Assembly: GCF_000067205.1 (NCBI RefSeq)
Contig: NC_010170.1
Coordinates: forward strand, 4,216,001-4,280,000
Direction of reading: 5' to 3'
Origin: Bordetella petrii
GTDB taxonomy: Bacteria > Pseudomonadota > Gammaproteobacteria > Burkholderiales > Burkholderiaceae_B
Length of the DNA stretch: 64,000 nucleotides
Shown: one piece after another, positions 8,410 through 16,798 of the stretch
Numbering within the stretch: the first letter of the stretch is position 1
Layout of the letters: each line of letters starts with the position of its first letter
The notes under the pieces: generated by a model
Seen by the model: the letters and a program-made list of their open reading frames with translations, nothing else
Database searches by the model: none
Told to the model about the DNA's origin: nothing
Position numbers and translations under genes: made by a program

Positions 8410-9006
8410 TCAGGCCCCGTTGCCGCTGTGCAGCTGGCGTGTGGCAAGCGCGAAGTCGCCGTCCAGCATGGCCGGCACCACGGCGCGGCAGCGGTGGATA
8501 ACGTCGTCGATTGCGGTTTGTTCGTCGCGCCGGGGCGGATGCAGCACGAAATCGGCCACCTGCTGGGCCAGGCCCAGTGTGCGGGGGTGGCCGATGCCGA
8601 TGCGCAGCCGCCAGAAATTGGGGCTGCCCAGGGCAGCCTGGATGTCTTTCAGGCCATTGTGGCCGGCATGCCCGCCGCCCTGCTTGAGCTTGACCTGGCC
8701 CGGCAGCAGGTCCAGTTCGTCATGCAGCACCAGCACCTGTTCGGGCGCCAGTTTGTAGAAGCGCGCCAGCGCCCCCACAGCCTGCCCCGAGCGGTTCATG
8801 TACGTGATCGGCTTGACCAGCAGCACGTTCTCGCCCGCGTGGCGCGCCTTGGCCACCATGCCGAAGAAGCTTTTTTCCAGCGCGAAGGTGGCGCGCAGGT
8901 CGTCGGCCAGATGGTCGGCCAGCCAGAAGCCGGCGTTGTGGCGGGTGGTTTCGTAATCGGGCCCGGGGTTGCCCAGGCCCGCGATCAGGCGGATGGCGGT
9001 AGACAT
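8410..9006 (-). CDS. pth: Peptidyl-tRNA hydrolase
   Basis: Pth releases peptide from peptidyl-tRNA that has dropped off the ribosome and recycles the tRNA. The 198-residue protein starts MSTAIRLIAGLGNPG; the catalytic His lies in ETTRHNAGF, and HDELDL and GGGHAGHNGLK are the other conserved blocks. The Met at 9006 is chosen by homology; an alternative Met lies three codons upstream at 9015. The ribosome site is poor. It follows rplY in the same direction, but a strong terminator (9023-9063) separates them, so pth probably has its own promoter or depends on read-through. Confidence 0.96.
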   Translation of the reverse strand: MSTAIRLIAGLGNPGPDYETTRHNAGFWLADHLADDLRATFALEKSFFGMVAKARHAGENVLLVKPITYMNRSGQAVGALARFYKLAPEQVLVLHDELDLLPGQVKLKQGGGHAGHNGLKDIQAALGSPNFWRLRIGIGHPRTLGLAQQVADFVLHPPRRDEQTAIDDVIHRCRAVVPAMLDGDFALATRQLHSGNGA

Positions 9007-9022
9007 GATGGGCATGTATAAA

Positions 9023-9063
9023 ACACAAAAAACCCTGCGCATGCAAGCCGCACGCGCAGGGTT
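9023..9063 (-). terminator. Rho-independent terminator after rplY
   Basis: On the minus strand a perfect 10-bp stem AACCCTGCGC/GCGCAGGGTT (arms at 9054-9063 and 9031-9040) is followed by TTTTTTGTGTTTT. It lies 38 bp beyond the rplY stop and only about 20 bp upstream of the pth start. Confidence 0.9.
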
Positions 9064-9100
9064 TCGGCCCGGCCCCTAGGGTTGCTGGGGGCCAGGGGGC

Positions 9101-9724
9101 TTAGGCAGCCGGGGTTTCCGCGGCCGCGGCGTCGCCGCCTTCGTCGGCAGCGGCAGCGCCGCCGCCCTTGACCAGCGCCGAGGCCAGCACCGGGTTGGCA
9201 TCGCTGCCGTGGGCCACATAGGTGACACCCTTGGGCAGCTTGACGTCAGACAGGTGGACCGAGCCGCCGCCCAGCAGGTTGCCCAGGTCGACTTCGATGT
9301 ACTGGGGCAGCGCGGCCGGCAGGCAGGTGATTTCCAGTTCGGTAACCACGTGGCTGATGATGGCGCTGCTGAGCTTGACCGCGGGCGAGTTTTCGCCGTT
9401 GATGAAGTGCAGGGGCACCTTGGTGTGCAGGGCCTGGTTGGCGTCGACGCGCTGGAAGTCGACGTGCAGAACTTGCGGCTTGTAGGCGTGCCATTGAACC
9501 GAACGCAGCAGCACGGCTTCTTCCTTGCCGTCGAGCTGCATTTGCAGGATCGAGGCGTGGAATTCTTCCTTGCGCAGGGCGTGGTAGATCTCGTTGTGGT
9601 CGAGTTCGATGTTCAGGGGGGCAGCCGACCCGCCATAAACGATGGCGGGAACGCGGCCCGCGCGGCGCAGGCGGCGGCTCGCACTCGAACCCTGGACGCT
9701 ACGCGCAGTGGCATTGAATTTCAT
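9101..9724 (-). CDS. rplY: 50S ribosomal protein L25, long (Ctc) form
   Basis: A 207-residue L25/Ctc protein that binds 5S rRNA. The N-terminal L25 domain runs MKFNATARSVQGSSASRRLR through VDFQRVD; the C-terminal TL5 domain carries LPQYIEVDLGNLLGGGSVHL. The tail is Ala- and Glu-rich (residues about 190-207), typical of the long form in betaproteobacteria. It lies between prs and pth, the usual order. Confidence 0.96.
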   Translation of the reverse strand: MKFNATARSVQGSSASRRLRRAGRVPAIVYGGSAAPLNIELDHNEIYHALRKEEFHASILQMQLDGKEEAVLLRSVQWHAYKPQVLHVDFQRVDANQALHTKVPLHFINGENSPAVKLSSAIISHVVTELEITCLPAALPQYIEVDLGNLLGGGSVHLSDVKLPKGVTYVAHGSDANPVLASALVKGGGAAAADEGGDAAAAETPAA

Positions 9725-9771
9725 GGATGACTCCAGACAATCTGGCAGCGGCGAAGCTGCCGGTTAAGTGG

Positions 9772-9796
9772 CACGGCGCGCGACATGCGCGCCGTG
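9772..9796. repeat. Strong hairpin between prs and rplY
   Basis: CACGGCGCGC (9772-9781) pairs perfectly with GCGCGCCGTG (9787-9796) around GACAT. It lies about 60 bp after the prs stop and 48 bp before the rplY start on the transcribed minus strand. No U-run follows, so it is more likely an RNA-processing or stabilising stem than a terminator. Confidence 0.6.
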
Positions 9797-9858
9797 TTGT
9801 TCGCCCGTCTGCCGCGACCAGCAGGCAGGCAAATTCGGGTTTCGGTGCTGGCGCCGGG

Positions 9859-10809
9859 TTAATCGACGAACAGCGAGCTGACCGATTCGGCGTTGGAAAT
9901 ACGCAGAATGGTCTCGCCCAGCAGTGCCGCGCACGACAGCTGGCGGATTTTACCGCTGGCCTGGCCTTGCTCGGACAGCGGAATGGTGTCGGTGACGACG
10001 AGCTCGTCGAGTTCCGACGCTTCGATGCGGTCGATGGCGCCGCCCGACAGCACGGGGTGCGTGCAATAGGCGTAGACGGCGCCGGCGCCGCGGTCTTTCA
10101 GGGCCTGCGCCGCCTTGCACAGCGTGCCGGCGGTGTCGACCATGTCGTCCATGATGATGCAGGTGCGGCCATCGACTTCGCCGATGATGTTCATGACTTC
10201 GGACACATTGGCGCGCGGGCGGCGCTTGTCGATGATGGCCAGGTCGGCCTCGAGCTGCTTGGCCAGCGCGCGGGCGCGAACCACGCCGCCGATGTCGGGC
10301 GACACGACCACCAGGTTCGAGAAATTGCGGCGCCAGATGTCGCCCAGCAAAATGGGGCCGGCGTAGATGTTGTCGACCGGAATATCGAAAAAGCCCTGGA
10401 TCTGGTCGGCGTGCAGGTCCATGGTGAGCACGCGGTCGACTCCGGCCACTTGCAGCATGTTGGCCACGACCTTGGCCGAGATGGCCACGCGCGCCGAACG
10501 CGGGCGGCGGTCCTGGCGGGCATAACCGAAGTACGGAATGGCGGCGGTGATGCGGCCCGCCGACGCGCGGCGCAAGGCGTCGACCATGACCATGATTTCC
10601 ATCAGGTTGTCGTTGGTGGGCGCACAGGTGGGCTGCAGTACGAAAACGTCTTTGCCGCGCACGTTCTCGTTGATCTCGACCATGACTTCGCCATCGGAGA
10701 AGCGGCCCACCGTCATTTTGCCCAGGGACATGTCGAGGTGGTTGACTACATCCACGGCCAGCCGCGTGTTGGCCGTACCCGTGAAGATCATGAAGCTGTC
10801 GTTTGCCAT
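9859..10809 (-). CDS. prs: Ribose-phosphate pyrophosphokinase
   Basis: Makes PRPP from ribose 5-phosphate and ATP, feeding purine, pyrimidine, histidine, tryptophan and NAD synthesis. The 316-residue length is standard. Visible motifs are FSDGEVMVEINENVRG, the ATP-binding CAPTNDNLMEIMVMVDALRRA, the flexible-loop YARQDRR, and the PRPP loop CIIMDDMVDTAGTL. It follows tRNA-Gln and ispE and precedes rplY and pth, an arrangement common in betaproteobacteria. Confidence 0.98.
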   Translation of the reverse strand: MANDSFMIFTGTANTRLAVDVVNHLDMSLGKMTVGRFSDGEVMVEINENVRGKDVFVLQPTCAPTNDNLMEIMVMVDALRRASAGRITAAIPYFGYARQDRRPRSARVAISAKVVANMLQVAGVDRVLTMDLHADQIQGFFDIPVDNIYAGPILLGDIWRRNFSNLVVVSPDIGGVVRARALAKQLEADLAIIDKRRPRANVSEVMNIIGEVDGRTCIIMDDMVDTAGTLCKAAQALKDRGAGAVYAYCTHPVLSGGAIDRIEASELDELVVTDTIPLSEQGQASGKIRQLSCAALLGETILRISNAESVSSLFVD

Positions 10810-10872
10810 GATGGAAGCTGCGATGGTCGTTTATGACGCGAACGTGTGCTGCAGCCGGAAAACCGGCAAATA

Positions 10873-10927
10873 AAAAAAGCTGCTGAACCGTGGCCAGTGT
10901 CTGACAGGCGCGTTCAACAGCTTTTTT
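10873..10927 (-). terminator. Terminator-like hairpin after tRNA-Gln
   Basis: AAAAAAGCTGCTGAAC (10873-10888) and GTTCAACAGCTTTTTT (10912-10927) pair at 15 of 16 positions, with A-run and T-run ends, so it could terminate in either direction. It lies 12 bp downstream of the tRNA 3' end and 63 bp upstream of prs. The 23-nt loop contains the TGTCTGACA motif seen at 4001. It should uncouple prs from the upstream operon, at least in part. Confidence 0.8.
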
Positions 10928-10939
10928 ATTGATATTTGG

Positions 10940-11016
10940 TGGCTGGGGAGGAAGGATTCGAACCTTCGCATGCCGGAATCAAAATCCGGTGCCTTAACCA
11001 GCTTGGCGACTCCCCA
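10940..11016 (-). tRNA. tRNA-Gln (anticodon TTG)
   Basis: A 77-nt cloverleaf with encoded CCA. The acceptor TGGGGAG pairs with CTCCCCA; the D arm is CGCCAAGCTGGTTAAGGCA; the anticodon loop is TTTTGAT with anticodon TTG; the T arm contains GGTTCGAATCC. Its 5' end lies one base after the ispE stop codon, so the tRNA is probably cut from a longer messenger as well as, or instead of, having its own promoter. Confidence 0.97.
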
Positions 11017-11017
11017 A

Positions 11018-11947
11018 CTATCTTGCGATCCAGTTCCGCAACGGATGCTCGGCCAACCCGGGACATGCCCGCACTAACCGGAACCCTGGCTGCGTGTGGC
11101 CGGCAGTTTCACCGGCGACGCGCATTGTAGCGGTAATTTCCTGCTGCGCCAAAACGGCTTGCTGCATGGTGGCGTACCGGGCGAACAAACACGCGCCAGA
11201 CCCCGACATGCGGGCGTGTATGCCACGCCCCGACAGCCACTGCGCCGCCCCGAGAACTTCAGGGTAACGCCGGTAGACCACCGGTTCCAAGTCGTTTCTG
11301 CCAAAAAGATCCCGACCGCCGCCGGCACTGCCGGCCACATCGAAATCTTGCGAAGCAAGAAAGTCCGCTATTGTGACTGAAGGTGTGTCACGTGTCAAAT
11401 CGGGGTCGGCAAAAATGCCAGCCGTGGGCACGCTGGCGTCGGGTTGCACGACCAGGTACACGGCCGGCGGCAGCGCCACCGGGGCCAGTTGCTCGCCCAC
11501 GCCTTCGGCAAACGCCGGCTGGCCATACACGAACACCGGCACGTCGGCGCCCAGGGGCAGCGCCAGGGCCATCAGGTCGCTGCGCGACAGCCCCGTGCCC
11601 CACAGGCGGTTCAGGGCGATCAGGGTAGTGGCGGCATCGCTGGAGCCGCCGCCCAGCCCGCCCCCTTGCGGAATGCGTTTTTCCAGGCTGATGACGGCGC
11701 CCTGGCGGGTGCCGGTGGCCTGCTGCAGCGCGCGCGCGGCGCGCAGGGTCAGGTCGTGTTCGGGCGGCACGCCAGGCAGGTCGGCGGCGCGCTCGATGCG
11801 GCCATCGGCCCGCGCCTCGAAATGCAGGGTGTCGCACAAGTCGATGAAGCCGAACACGGTCTGCAGCAGATGGTAGCCGTCGGGCCGGCGCCCCACCACA
11901 TGCAGGAACAGGTTCAGCTTGGCCGGCGCGGGAACGTCGTACAACAT
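11018..11947 (-). CDS. ispE: 4-diphosphocytidyl-2-C-methyl-D-erythritol kinase
   Basis: ATP-dependent kinase of the MEP isoprenoid pathway. A GHMP kinase of 309 residues: MLYDVPAPAKLNLFLHVVGRR at the start with the substrate Lys, the ATP loop PQGGGLGGGSSDAAT at about residues 92-106, and the C-terminal MSGSGACLFARY motif. The start lies 9 bp after lolB, and the TAG stop lies one base before tRNA-Gln, so it belongs to a TPR-lolB-ispE-tRNA transcript. Confidence 0.97.
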   Translation of the reverse strand: MLYDVPAPAKLNLFLHVVGRRPDGYHLLQTVFGFIDLCDTLHFEARADGRIERAADLPGVPPEHDLTLRAARALQQATGTRQGAVISLEKRIPQGGGLGGGSSDAATTLIALNRLWGTGLSRSDLMALALPLGADVPVFVYGQPAFAEGVGEQLAPVALPPAVYLVVQPDASVPTAGIFADPDLTRDTPSVTIADFLASQDFDVAGSAGGGRDLFGRNDLEPVVYRRYPEVLGAAQWLSGRGIHARMSGSGACLFARYATMQQAVLAQQEITATMRVAGETAGHTQPGFRLVRACPGLAEHPLRNWIAR

Positions 11948-11956
11948 GGCCAGCGC

Positions 11957-12556
11957 TCAGGGCTGGCTGACGGCCAGCCGCACGACGATGCGGCGCCCCG
12001 GCTCGGTACGCTGCAGCACCAGCAGGCCGGGGCCCTGGTCGTCGTAGCGCGACAGGCGCGCCTGCCAGCCGTCTTGCTCGAACGACAGCGGACGACCTTG
12101 GGCATCGCTTTGCAGCTTGCCGGCCGGCGCGTCGTCGGCCACCCGGCCGCGCAGCCAGTCGCGCAAGCCGGACACCGGCACGGGGCTGCCCAACGCCTCT
12201 TCAACCAGCGCATCGGGGGTGTCGGCCTGCAGCACCGTGCCGTCGGCCTTGGTCAGGGTGGCGTGGCCGGGCCGCCCTTCCACGCGGGCTTCGGTGGAGC
12301 CCAGCGGATTGGTGAGGTCGAGCTGGTAGCGCCGGCCGTCGTCGCGCCATGTGAAGCCGCCCTGCACCGCCTGCTGCTCGCCCGAGGATTCCGTCATGGT
12401 GATGGCGAAGCGGCCGCCGCGCGAAAAAGCGCCTTCGGCGGTGCCGGACGGCGCGTCGGGCACGCTGGCGCAGCCGGCCAGCAAGGCGCACAGCCCCGCC
12501 GCCAGCCAGCCGCGCACGCGCCAGGCCGTCTGGCACAGGCTACCCGCCGCTGCCAT
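11957..12556 (-). CDS. lolB: Outer-membrane lipoprotein receptor LolB
   Basis: LolB accepts lipoproteins from the periplasmic carrier LolA and inserts them into the outer membrane. The 199-residue form starts at MAAAGSLCQTAWRVRGW and has a lipobox LLAGC, so it is itself a lipoprotein. The body contains GRFAITM, GGFTWR and YQLDLTNPLGSTEARVE. A long in-frame extension upstream overlaps the TPR gene and is rejected. The ATG overlaps the stop of the TPR gene as TGATG, implying translational coupling. It sits next to ispE, the classic lolB-ispE pair. Confidence 0.93.
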   Translation of the reverse strand: MAAAGSLCQTAWRVRGWLAAGLCALLAGCASVPDAPSGTAEGAFSRGGRFAITMTESSGEQQAVQGGFTWRDDGRRYQLDLTNPLGSTEARVEGRPGHATLTKADGTVLQADTPDALVEEALGSPVPVSGLRDWLRGRVADDAPAGKLQSDAQGRPLSFEQDGWQARLSRYDDQGPGLLVLQRTEPGRRIVVRLAVSQP

Positions 12557-14379
12557 CACAGCTTGACCCCCAGCCGCCTGGCGGTGTCGAGCAGCGTTTC
12601 GTTCTTGGGATCTTTCTTGTAGCCGGCATGCAGCATCTCTTCGGCTTGCTGGCGCTTGCCTTCGGCCCACAGCACCTCGGCCAGGTGGGCGGCAATGTCG
12701 GCCTCGGGACGCTGCGCATACGCGCGCGAGAGATAGTCGAGCGCGGCCGGCTTGTCGCCCATGCGAAATTTGACCCAACCCATGCTGTCCAGAATGAAGG
12801 GGTCGTCGGGCTGCAGTTCGAGCGCTTGCGTGATGAGGTCGAGCGCCTCGGGCAGGCGCTGGTTGCGGTCGGCCAGCGTATAGCCCAGCGCGTTGTAGGC
12901 ATGGGCGTGGTCGGGGTCCAGCGCGATGACCTGGCGCAGCTGCGTTTCGAGCTCGTCGTAGCGGCCCTGGCGTTCGTACAGCATGGCCAGCTCGTACTTG
13001 ATTTCGACCGTGTCGGGCTGGGCCTGGTTGGCGGCTTCCAGCGTGGCCACCGCGTCGTCGACGCGGCCGGCCTCGCGCAGGATCTGCGCCTTGGTCAGCA
13101 CGCCCTGCACCTGGTCGTCTTCGTCGTGCGGCTGGGCGGCCTCGATCATGGACAGGGCCTCGTCGATGCGGCCCTGCTTGGCGCGCAGCCCGGCCTGGCG
13201 CATCTGGGCCGAATAGCGCAGAGACGGGTCGTCGACCTGGCCCAGCTGGGCGATGGCTTCGTCGTAGCGGCCCTGGTCTTCGGCAATGCGCGACAGCAGC
13301 ACGCGCGCGTCGGCCTCGGCCGCGCCGGCATCGGAGGCGCCCGGCGTGATGGCCTCTTGGCGCTGGTTCTGCACGTCGAGATATTGTTCCAGCAACACGC
13401 GCGCCTGGTCTTTGCGGCCGGCCTTGTAGGCCAGCTGCGCCTGCATGAACAGCAGGTCGAAATCTTCGGGCGAGCGGCGCGACATGGCCTGTAGTTCAGC
13501 CAGCGCGCTGTCGTAGTCGCCCCGGTCGGCCATCTGGCCGGCCAGCGACAGGTGCAGCTTGCGCGCATCGGGATGCTTGGCCAGGAACACCCGCGCCTCG
13601 ATTTCCGCGCGCTGCGGGTCGACCCGCGCGCCATATTCGAGCACGCGTTGGGCCGCGGGTTCGGAATCGGGGGCTGCCGCCAGCGCGGCGCGGGCTTCGT
13701 CGGCGGCGCGGCTGTAGTCGCCCGCGGCCTGGGCCACGTCGGCCAGCGCCAGGTGCGCCTCGGGCAGCTTGCGCACCGGGGGGCTGAGCGATTCATCGAG
13801 AATGCGCAGGGCCAGCCGGCGATCGTTCAGGCGGCCCAGCACGCCCAGCGCCTGGGCAATAGCGGCGGGCTTGTCGGCCGACGCATCGATGCGCGAGCGC
13901 AACGCGGTAGACAGCCCCGCGGTTTGCCCATTGGCCGCCGCCAGCGCCAGTTCGGTAGACGAGGCTTCGACGTCGGCGGGCGCCAGCCGCGACCATTCGC
14001 GCGCGGCATCCAGCGCGCCGGGCAGGTTGCCGCCAGCCAGCTGGAATTCCAGGGCGCGCCGCGCCAGCCGCGGATCGCCGGTCTCGCGCGCGAGGTTCAC
14101 CAGCGTGGACGCGGCCGTGCCGTACATGCCGCGCTGAGCAGCGATTTCAGAGGCCAGCACCCGATAAAAAATATCGGCGGTCAGCGTGACCAGCGGCGTC
14201 TGGCCCGGGCGCAGGCGAATGACCTGTGTTTCGGGCGTGCGCGACTGGGGCACCAGGCGCGGCCCGGTGGCATCGCCCGGAAGCCGGTCGGCCGCCAGGG
14301 CCGGCAAGGGCTGCAAACCCGCCAGCGCCAACGCCAGCACGGTAACGACGGAATGAACTTGTTTAAGCGACGACTTCAC
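12556..14379 (-). CDS. Exported TPR-repeat protein upstream of lolB
   Basis: A 607-residue protein with a Sec signal peptide (residues 1 to about 29, ending LPALA) followed by many tetratricopeptide units, for example DYDSALAELQAMSRRSPEDF, RYDELETQLRQVIALDPDHA and AYNALGYTLADRNQRLPEAL. TPR arrays bind other proteins, and this one is probably periplasmic or membrane-associated. Homologues precede lolB in betaproteobacteria, which suggests but does not prove a role in envelope assembly. It is divergent from mutM. Confidence 0.85.
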   Translation of the reverse strand: MKSSLKQVHSVVTVLALALAGLQPLPALAADRLPGDATGPRLVPQSRTPETQVIRLRPGQTPLVTLTADIFYRVLASEIAAQRGMYGTAASTLVNLARETGDPRLARRALEFQLAGGNLPGALDAAREWSRLAPADVEASSTELALAAANGQTAGLSTALRSRIDASADKPAAIAQALGVLGRLNDRRLALRILDESLSPPVRKLPEAHLALADVAQAAGDYSRAADEARAALAAAPDSEPAAQRVLEYGARVDPQRAEIEARVFLAKHPDARKLHLSLAGQMADRGDYDSALAELQAMSRRSPEDFDLLFMQAQLAYKAGRKDQARVLLEQYLDVQNQRQEAITPGASDAGAAEADARVLLSRIAEDQGRYDEAIAQLGQVDDPSLRYSAQMRQAGLRAKQGRIDEALSMIEAAQPHDEDDQVQGVLTKAQILREAGRVDDAVATLEAANQAQPDTVEIKYELAMLYERQGRYDELETQLRQVIALDPDHAHAYNALGYTLADRNQRLPEALDLITQALELQPDDPFILDSMGWVKFRMGDKPAALDYLSRAYAQRPEADIAAHLAEVLWAEGKRQQAEEMLHAGYKKDPKNETLLDTARRLGVKL

Positions 14380-14441
14380 GCGGCCTGTCCGGTTGATGGC
14401 ACAATCATCTGTACACGTAATCGATCATCTTACACTGGCTC

Positions 14442-15269
14442 ATGCCGGAACTCCCCGAAGTCGAAACCACGCGCCGAGGGATCGACGCCGTCATCACCGG
14501 CAAGACCCTGCGGCGCCTGCTGGTGCGCGAATCGCGCATGCGCTGGCCCATTCCCGCCGACCTTCCCGGCCTGCTGTCCGGCCGCGCCGTGCTCGAATGC
14601 GCGCGCCGCGGCAAGTACCTGCTGCTGCGCTTCGAACACGGCACGCAGATCGTGCACCTGGGCATGTCGGGATCGCTGCGCAGCGTGCCGGCCGGCGAAG
14701 CGCCGCGCAAGCACGACCACGTCGACTGGATCTTCGACCACGCCACCTTGCGGCTGCACGACCCGCGGCGCTTCGGCGCAGTGCTGTGGCACCCCGATAC
14801 GGCCGGGCCCATTGCCGCCCACCCGCTGCTGGCCAGGCTGGGCATCGAACCCTTCGACCCGCGCTTCGACGGCGCATGGCTGCACAGCCAGTTCCGCAAC
14901 CGCGCCATCGCCGTCAAGCAGGCCCTGCTGGCCGGCGACGCCGTAGTGGGCGTAGGCAACATCTATGCGTCAGAGAGCCTGTTCCGCGCCGGCATCGACC
15001 CCCGCACCCCGGCGCGGCGCATCTCGCGGGCGCGCTGCGCGCGGCTGGCCGACATGGTGCGCGCCACCCTGGCCGACGCACTGGCCTCGGGCGGCAGCAC
15101 CCTGCGCGACTACGTAGGCGCCAGCGGCCAGCCCGGCAGCTACTTCGAAATCCACGCCGCCGTCTACGAACGTGCCGGCCTGCCCTGCCGCGTCTGCGGC
15201 ACCCCCATCCGCCGCCTGGTCCAGGGCCAGCGCGCCACGTATTACTGCCCCTCCTGCCAGAAACGGTAG
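14442..15269 (+). CDS. mutM: Formamidopyrimidine-DNA glycosylase
   Basis: Bifunctional DNA glycosylase/AP lyase that removes 8-oxoguanine and FapyG. The 275-residue protein begins MPELPEVETTRRGI, where Pro2 is the catalytic amine and Glu3 the second catalytic residue. It carries GRGKYLLL-type and HLGMSGSLR motifs, NRAIAVKQALL, and the C-terminal zinc finger CRVCGTPI...YYCPSCQ. It is divergent from the TPR gene across a 62-bp gap. Confidence 0.97.
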   Translation: MPELPEVETTRRGIDAVITGKTLRRLLVRESRMRWPIPADLPGLLSGRAVLECARRGKYLLLRFEHGTQIVHLGMSGSLRSVPAGEAPRKHDHVDWIFDHATLRLHDPRRFGAVLWHPDTAGPIAAHPLLARLGIEPFDPRFDGAWLHSQFRNRAIAVKQALLAGDAVVGVGNIYASESLFRAGIDPRTPARRISRARCARLADMVRATLADALASGGSTLRDYVGASGQPGSYFEIHAAVYERAGLPCRVCGTPIRRLVQGQRATYYCPSCQKR

Positions 15270-15282
15270 CCCCCCAAGTAAC

Positions 15283-15344
15283 GGCAACCAGCGAATAAAG
15301 GCAGCCAGTTAAAAGGAAGCCAACTAAAAGGCAACCAGCCAAAG
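15283..15344 (+). repeat. Short tandem repeat, about 15-bp unit, four copies
   Basis: Four imperfect units starting at 15283, 15300, 15315 and 15330, each of the type GGCAACCAGNNAAAA. They lie just after the mutM stop in a 473-bp spacer (15270-15742) with no recognisable gene. Confidence 0.7.
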
Positions 15345-15402
15345 GCCCCCCAACACGCCACCGCACACAAGCGCCCCCGGCATGCCCCCGCCCCAGTTCC
15401 AT

Positions 15403-15521
15403 GGCGTGTGGCCGGGCGGCGGCGGCGCGTTGGGCGGCGGGGCAGCCTGCGCAGCAGGCCGAGGGCGCGTGCTTGCGCCCGAGCCCGGCGCACGGGCGCC
15501 GCTGCCGCCCGGCCACACGCC
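15403..15521. repeat. Long GC-rich palindromic element with nested hairpins
   Basis: Outer arms of 26 bp at 15403-15428 and 15496-15521 match at 25 of 26 positions (GGCGTGTGGCCGGGCGGC is shared). Within them lie two further perfect stems, GCCTGC/GCAGGC and GGGCGC/GCGCCC. The whole forms a branched stem-loop of about 120 nt on either strand. It is non-coding and could be a REP/MITE-like element or a structured RNA. Confidence 0.75.
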
Positions 15522-15637
15522 GCGGAACGGCCCAAGCAAACAACCAGGGCAATCGCAACGCTTCCCCCCGCAAACGACCCAACAACGACCATCACAGCCC
15601 CGTCCAAGCCCCCACCTAGCCAAGCCACCTCCCATTC

Positions 15638-15686
15638 GTTCGTTTATAGCAAACGTATTGCATAACAACGAACCAAAGACTATATT
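15638..15686 (+). promoter_or_regulatory. Sigma70-type promoter with dyads, upstream of the MBL gene
   Basis: TTGCAT (15658-15663) and TATATT (15681-15686) are separated by exactly 17 bp, close to the sigma70 consensus. The -35 box lies within a larger dyad, GTTCGTT (15638-15644) with AACGAAC (15667-15673), and an inner one, CGTTT (15641-15645) with AAACG (15651-15655). This suggests repressor or activator control of the gene starting at 15743. Confidence 0.65.
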
Positions 15687-15742
15687 CCCCTTCATCGCCG
15701 CCGCCCCGCCGCGGCCGGCCCCATGACACACCAGGAGACACC

Positions 15743-16696
15743 GTGAGCAAGCAATTCGCCTCGCACGCCGACCTTACCGACAAAGTCGTATCGTTCGACA
15801 AACTGTCCGACAACGCCTACGCCTACACCGCCGAAGGCGACCCCAACACCGGCGTCATCATCGGCGACGAAGCCGTCATGGTGGTAGACACCCAGGCCAC
15901 GCCCGTCATGGCCCAGGACGTGATCCGCCGCATCCGCGAAGTCACCGACAAGCCCATCAAATACATCCTGCTGTCGCACTACCACGCCGTGCGCGTATTC
16001 GGCGCCTCGGCCTACAACGCCCAGGAAATCCTGGCCAGCCGCGACACCTACGACCTTATCGCCGAGCGCGGCGAACAAGACAAAGCCAGCGAAATCGGCC
16101 GTTTCCCGCGCCTGTTCCGCAACGCCGAATCGATCCCGCCCGGCCTGGTCTGGCCCACCATGACCTTCCAGGGCTCCATGACCGTCAACCTGGGCAACCT
16201 CGAAGTCCATCTGCTGCAAGTGGGACGCGGCCACACCAAGGGCGACACCATCGCCTGGCTGCCCGAACAGAAAATCCTGTTCGCCGGCGACCTGGTCGAA
16301 TACCAGTCCACCCCGTATTGCGGCGACGCCTACTTCCGCGATTGGCCCGCCACGCTGGACGCGCTGGCCACGTTCAACGCCGAGAAAATGGTGCCCGGCC
16401 GCGGCCCCTCGCTGAAGAACGCCACCGAAGTGCGCCAGGGCCTGGCCGGCACCCGCGCCTTCCTGACCGACCTGTACAGCGCCGTGAACCGCGGCGTGGC
16501 CGACGGCAAAGACCTCAAGACCATCTATCGCGAGGTGTACGACTTCATGCGCCCGCGCTACAGCGACTGGGTCATTTTCGACCACTGCATGCCGTTCGAC
16601 GTATCGCGCGCCTACGACGAAGCCACCGGGTACGACCACCCGCGCATCTGGACGGACAAGCGCGACCTGGAAATGTGGCAACAGCTGGAAGGCTGA
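15743..16696 (+). CDS. MBL-fold hydrolase with atypical metal site
   Basis: A 317-residue metallo-beta-lactamase-fold protein starting at GTG, with an AGGAGA ribosome site just upstream. Where the family has HxHxDH it reads H79-Y-H81-A-V-R, so the Asp and His of the second metal site are replaced. Later motifs GHTKGDTIAWLP and ILFAGDLVE retain the expected His and Asp. It may be a mononuclear or repurposed enzyme. It is followed by an FAD monooxygenase and a DUF2783 protein, a trio I recall as recurrent in proteobacteria. The likely role is hydrolysis of an intermediate in aromatic or lactone breakdown, which is inference only. Confidence 0.8.
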   Translation: MSKQFASHADLTDKVVSFDKLSDNAYAYTAEGDPNTGVIIGDEAVMVVDTQATPVMAQDVIRRIREVTDKPIKYILLSHYHAVRVFGASAYNAQEILASRDTYDLIAERGEQDKASEIGRFPRLFRNAESIPPGLVWPTMTFQGSMTVNLGNLEVHLLQVGRGHTKGDTIAWLPEQKILFAGDLVEYQSTPYCGDAYFRDWPATLDALATFNAEKMVPGRGPSLKNATEVRQGLAGTRAFLTDLYSAVNRGVADGKDLKTIYREVYDFMRPRYSDWVIFDHCMPFDVSRAYDEATGYDHPRIWTDKRDLEMWQQLEG

Positions 16697-16798
16697 GAAA
16701 AAATACGCCCGTCATAAGCTGCACAGGCCGCGCCAGCGCCCCTCAGAGGGCGCGGCGGCGCGCCGTGGCGAGCCCGCCTCGCCCTCAGGAGACACTGC

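Noticed and set aside
12556..12778. Long N-terminal extension of lolB
   Set aside because: It would overlap the TPR gene and destroy the signal peptide; the short form has a proper lipobox.
15382..15726. Proline-rich coding frame across the palindromic element
   Set aside because: Composition follows from GC-rich repeats; it has no ribosome site and overlaps the promoter of the MBL gene.
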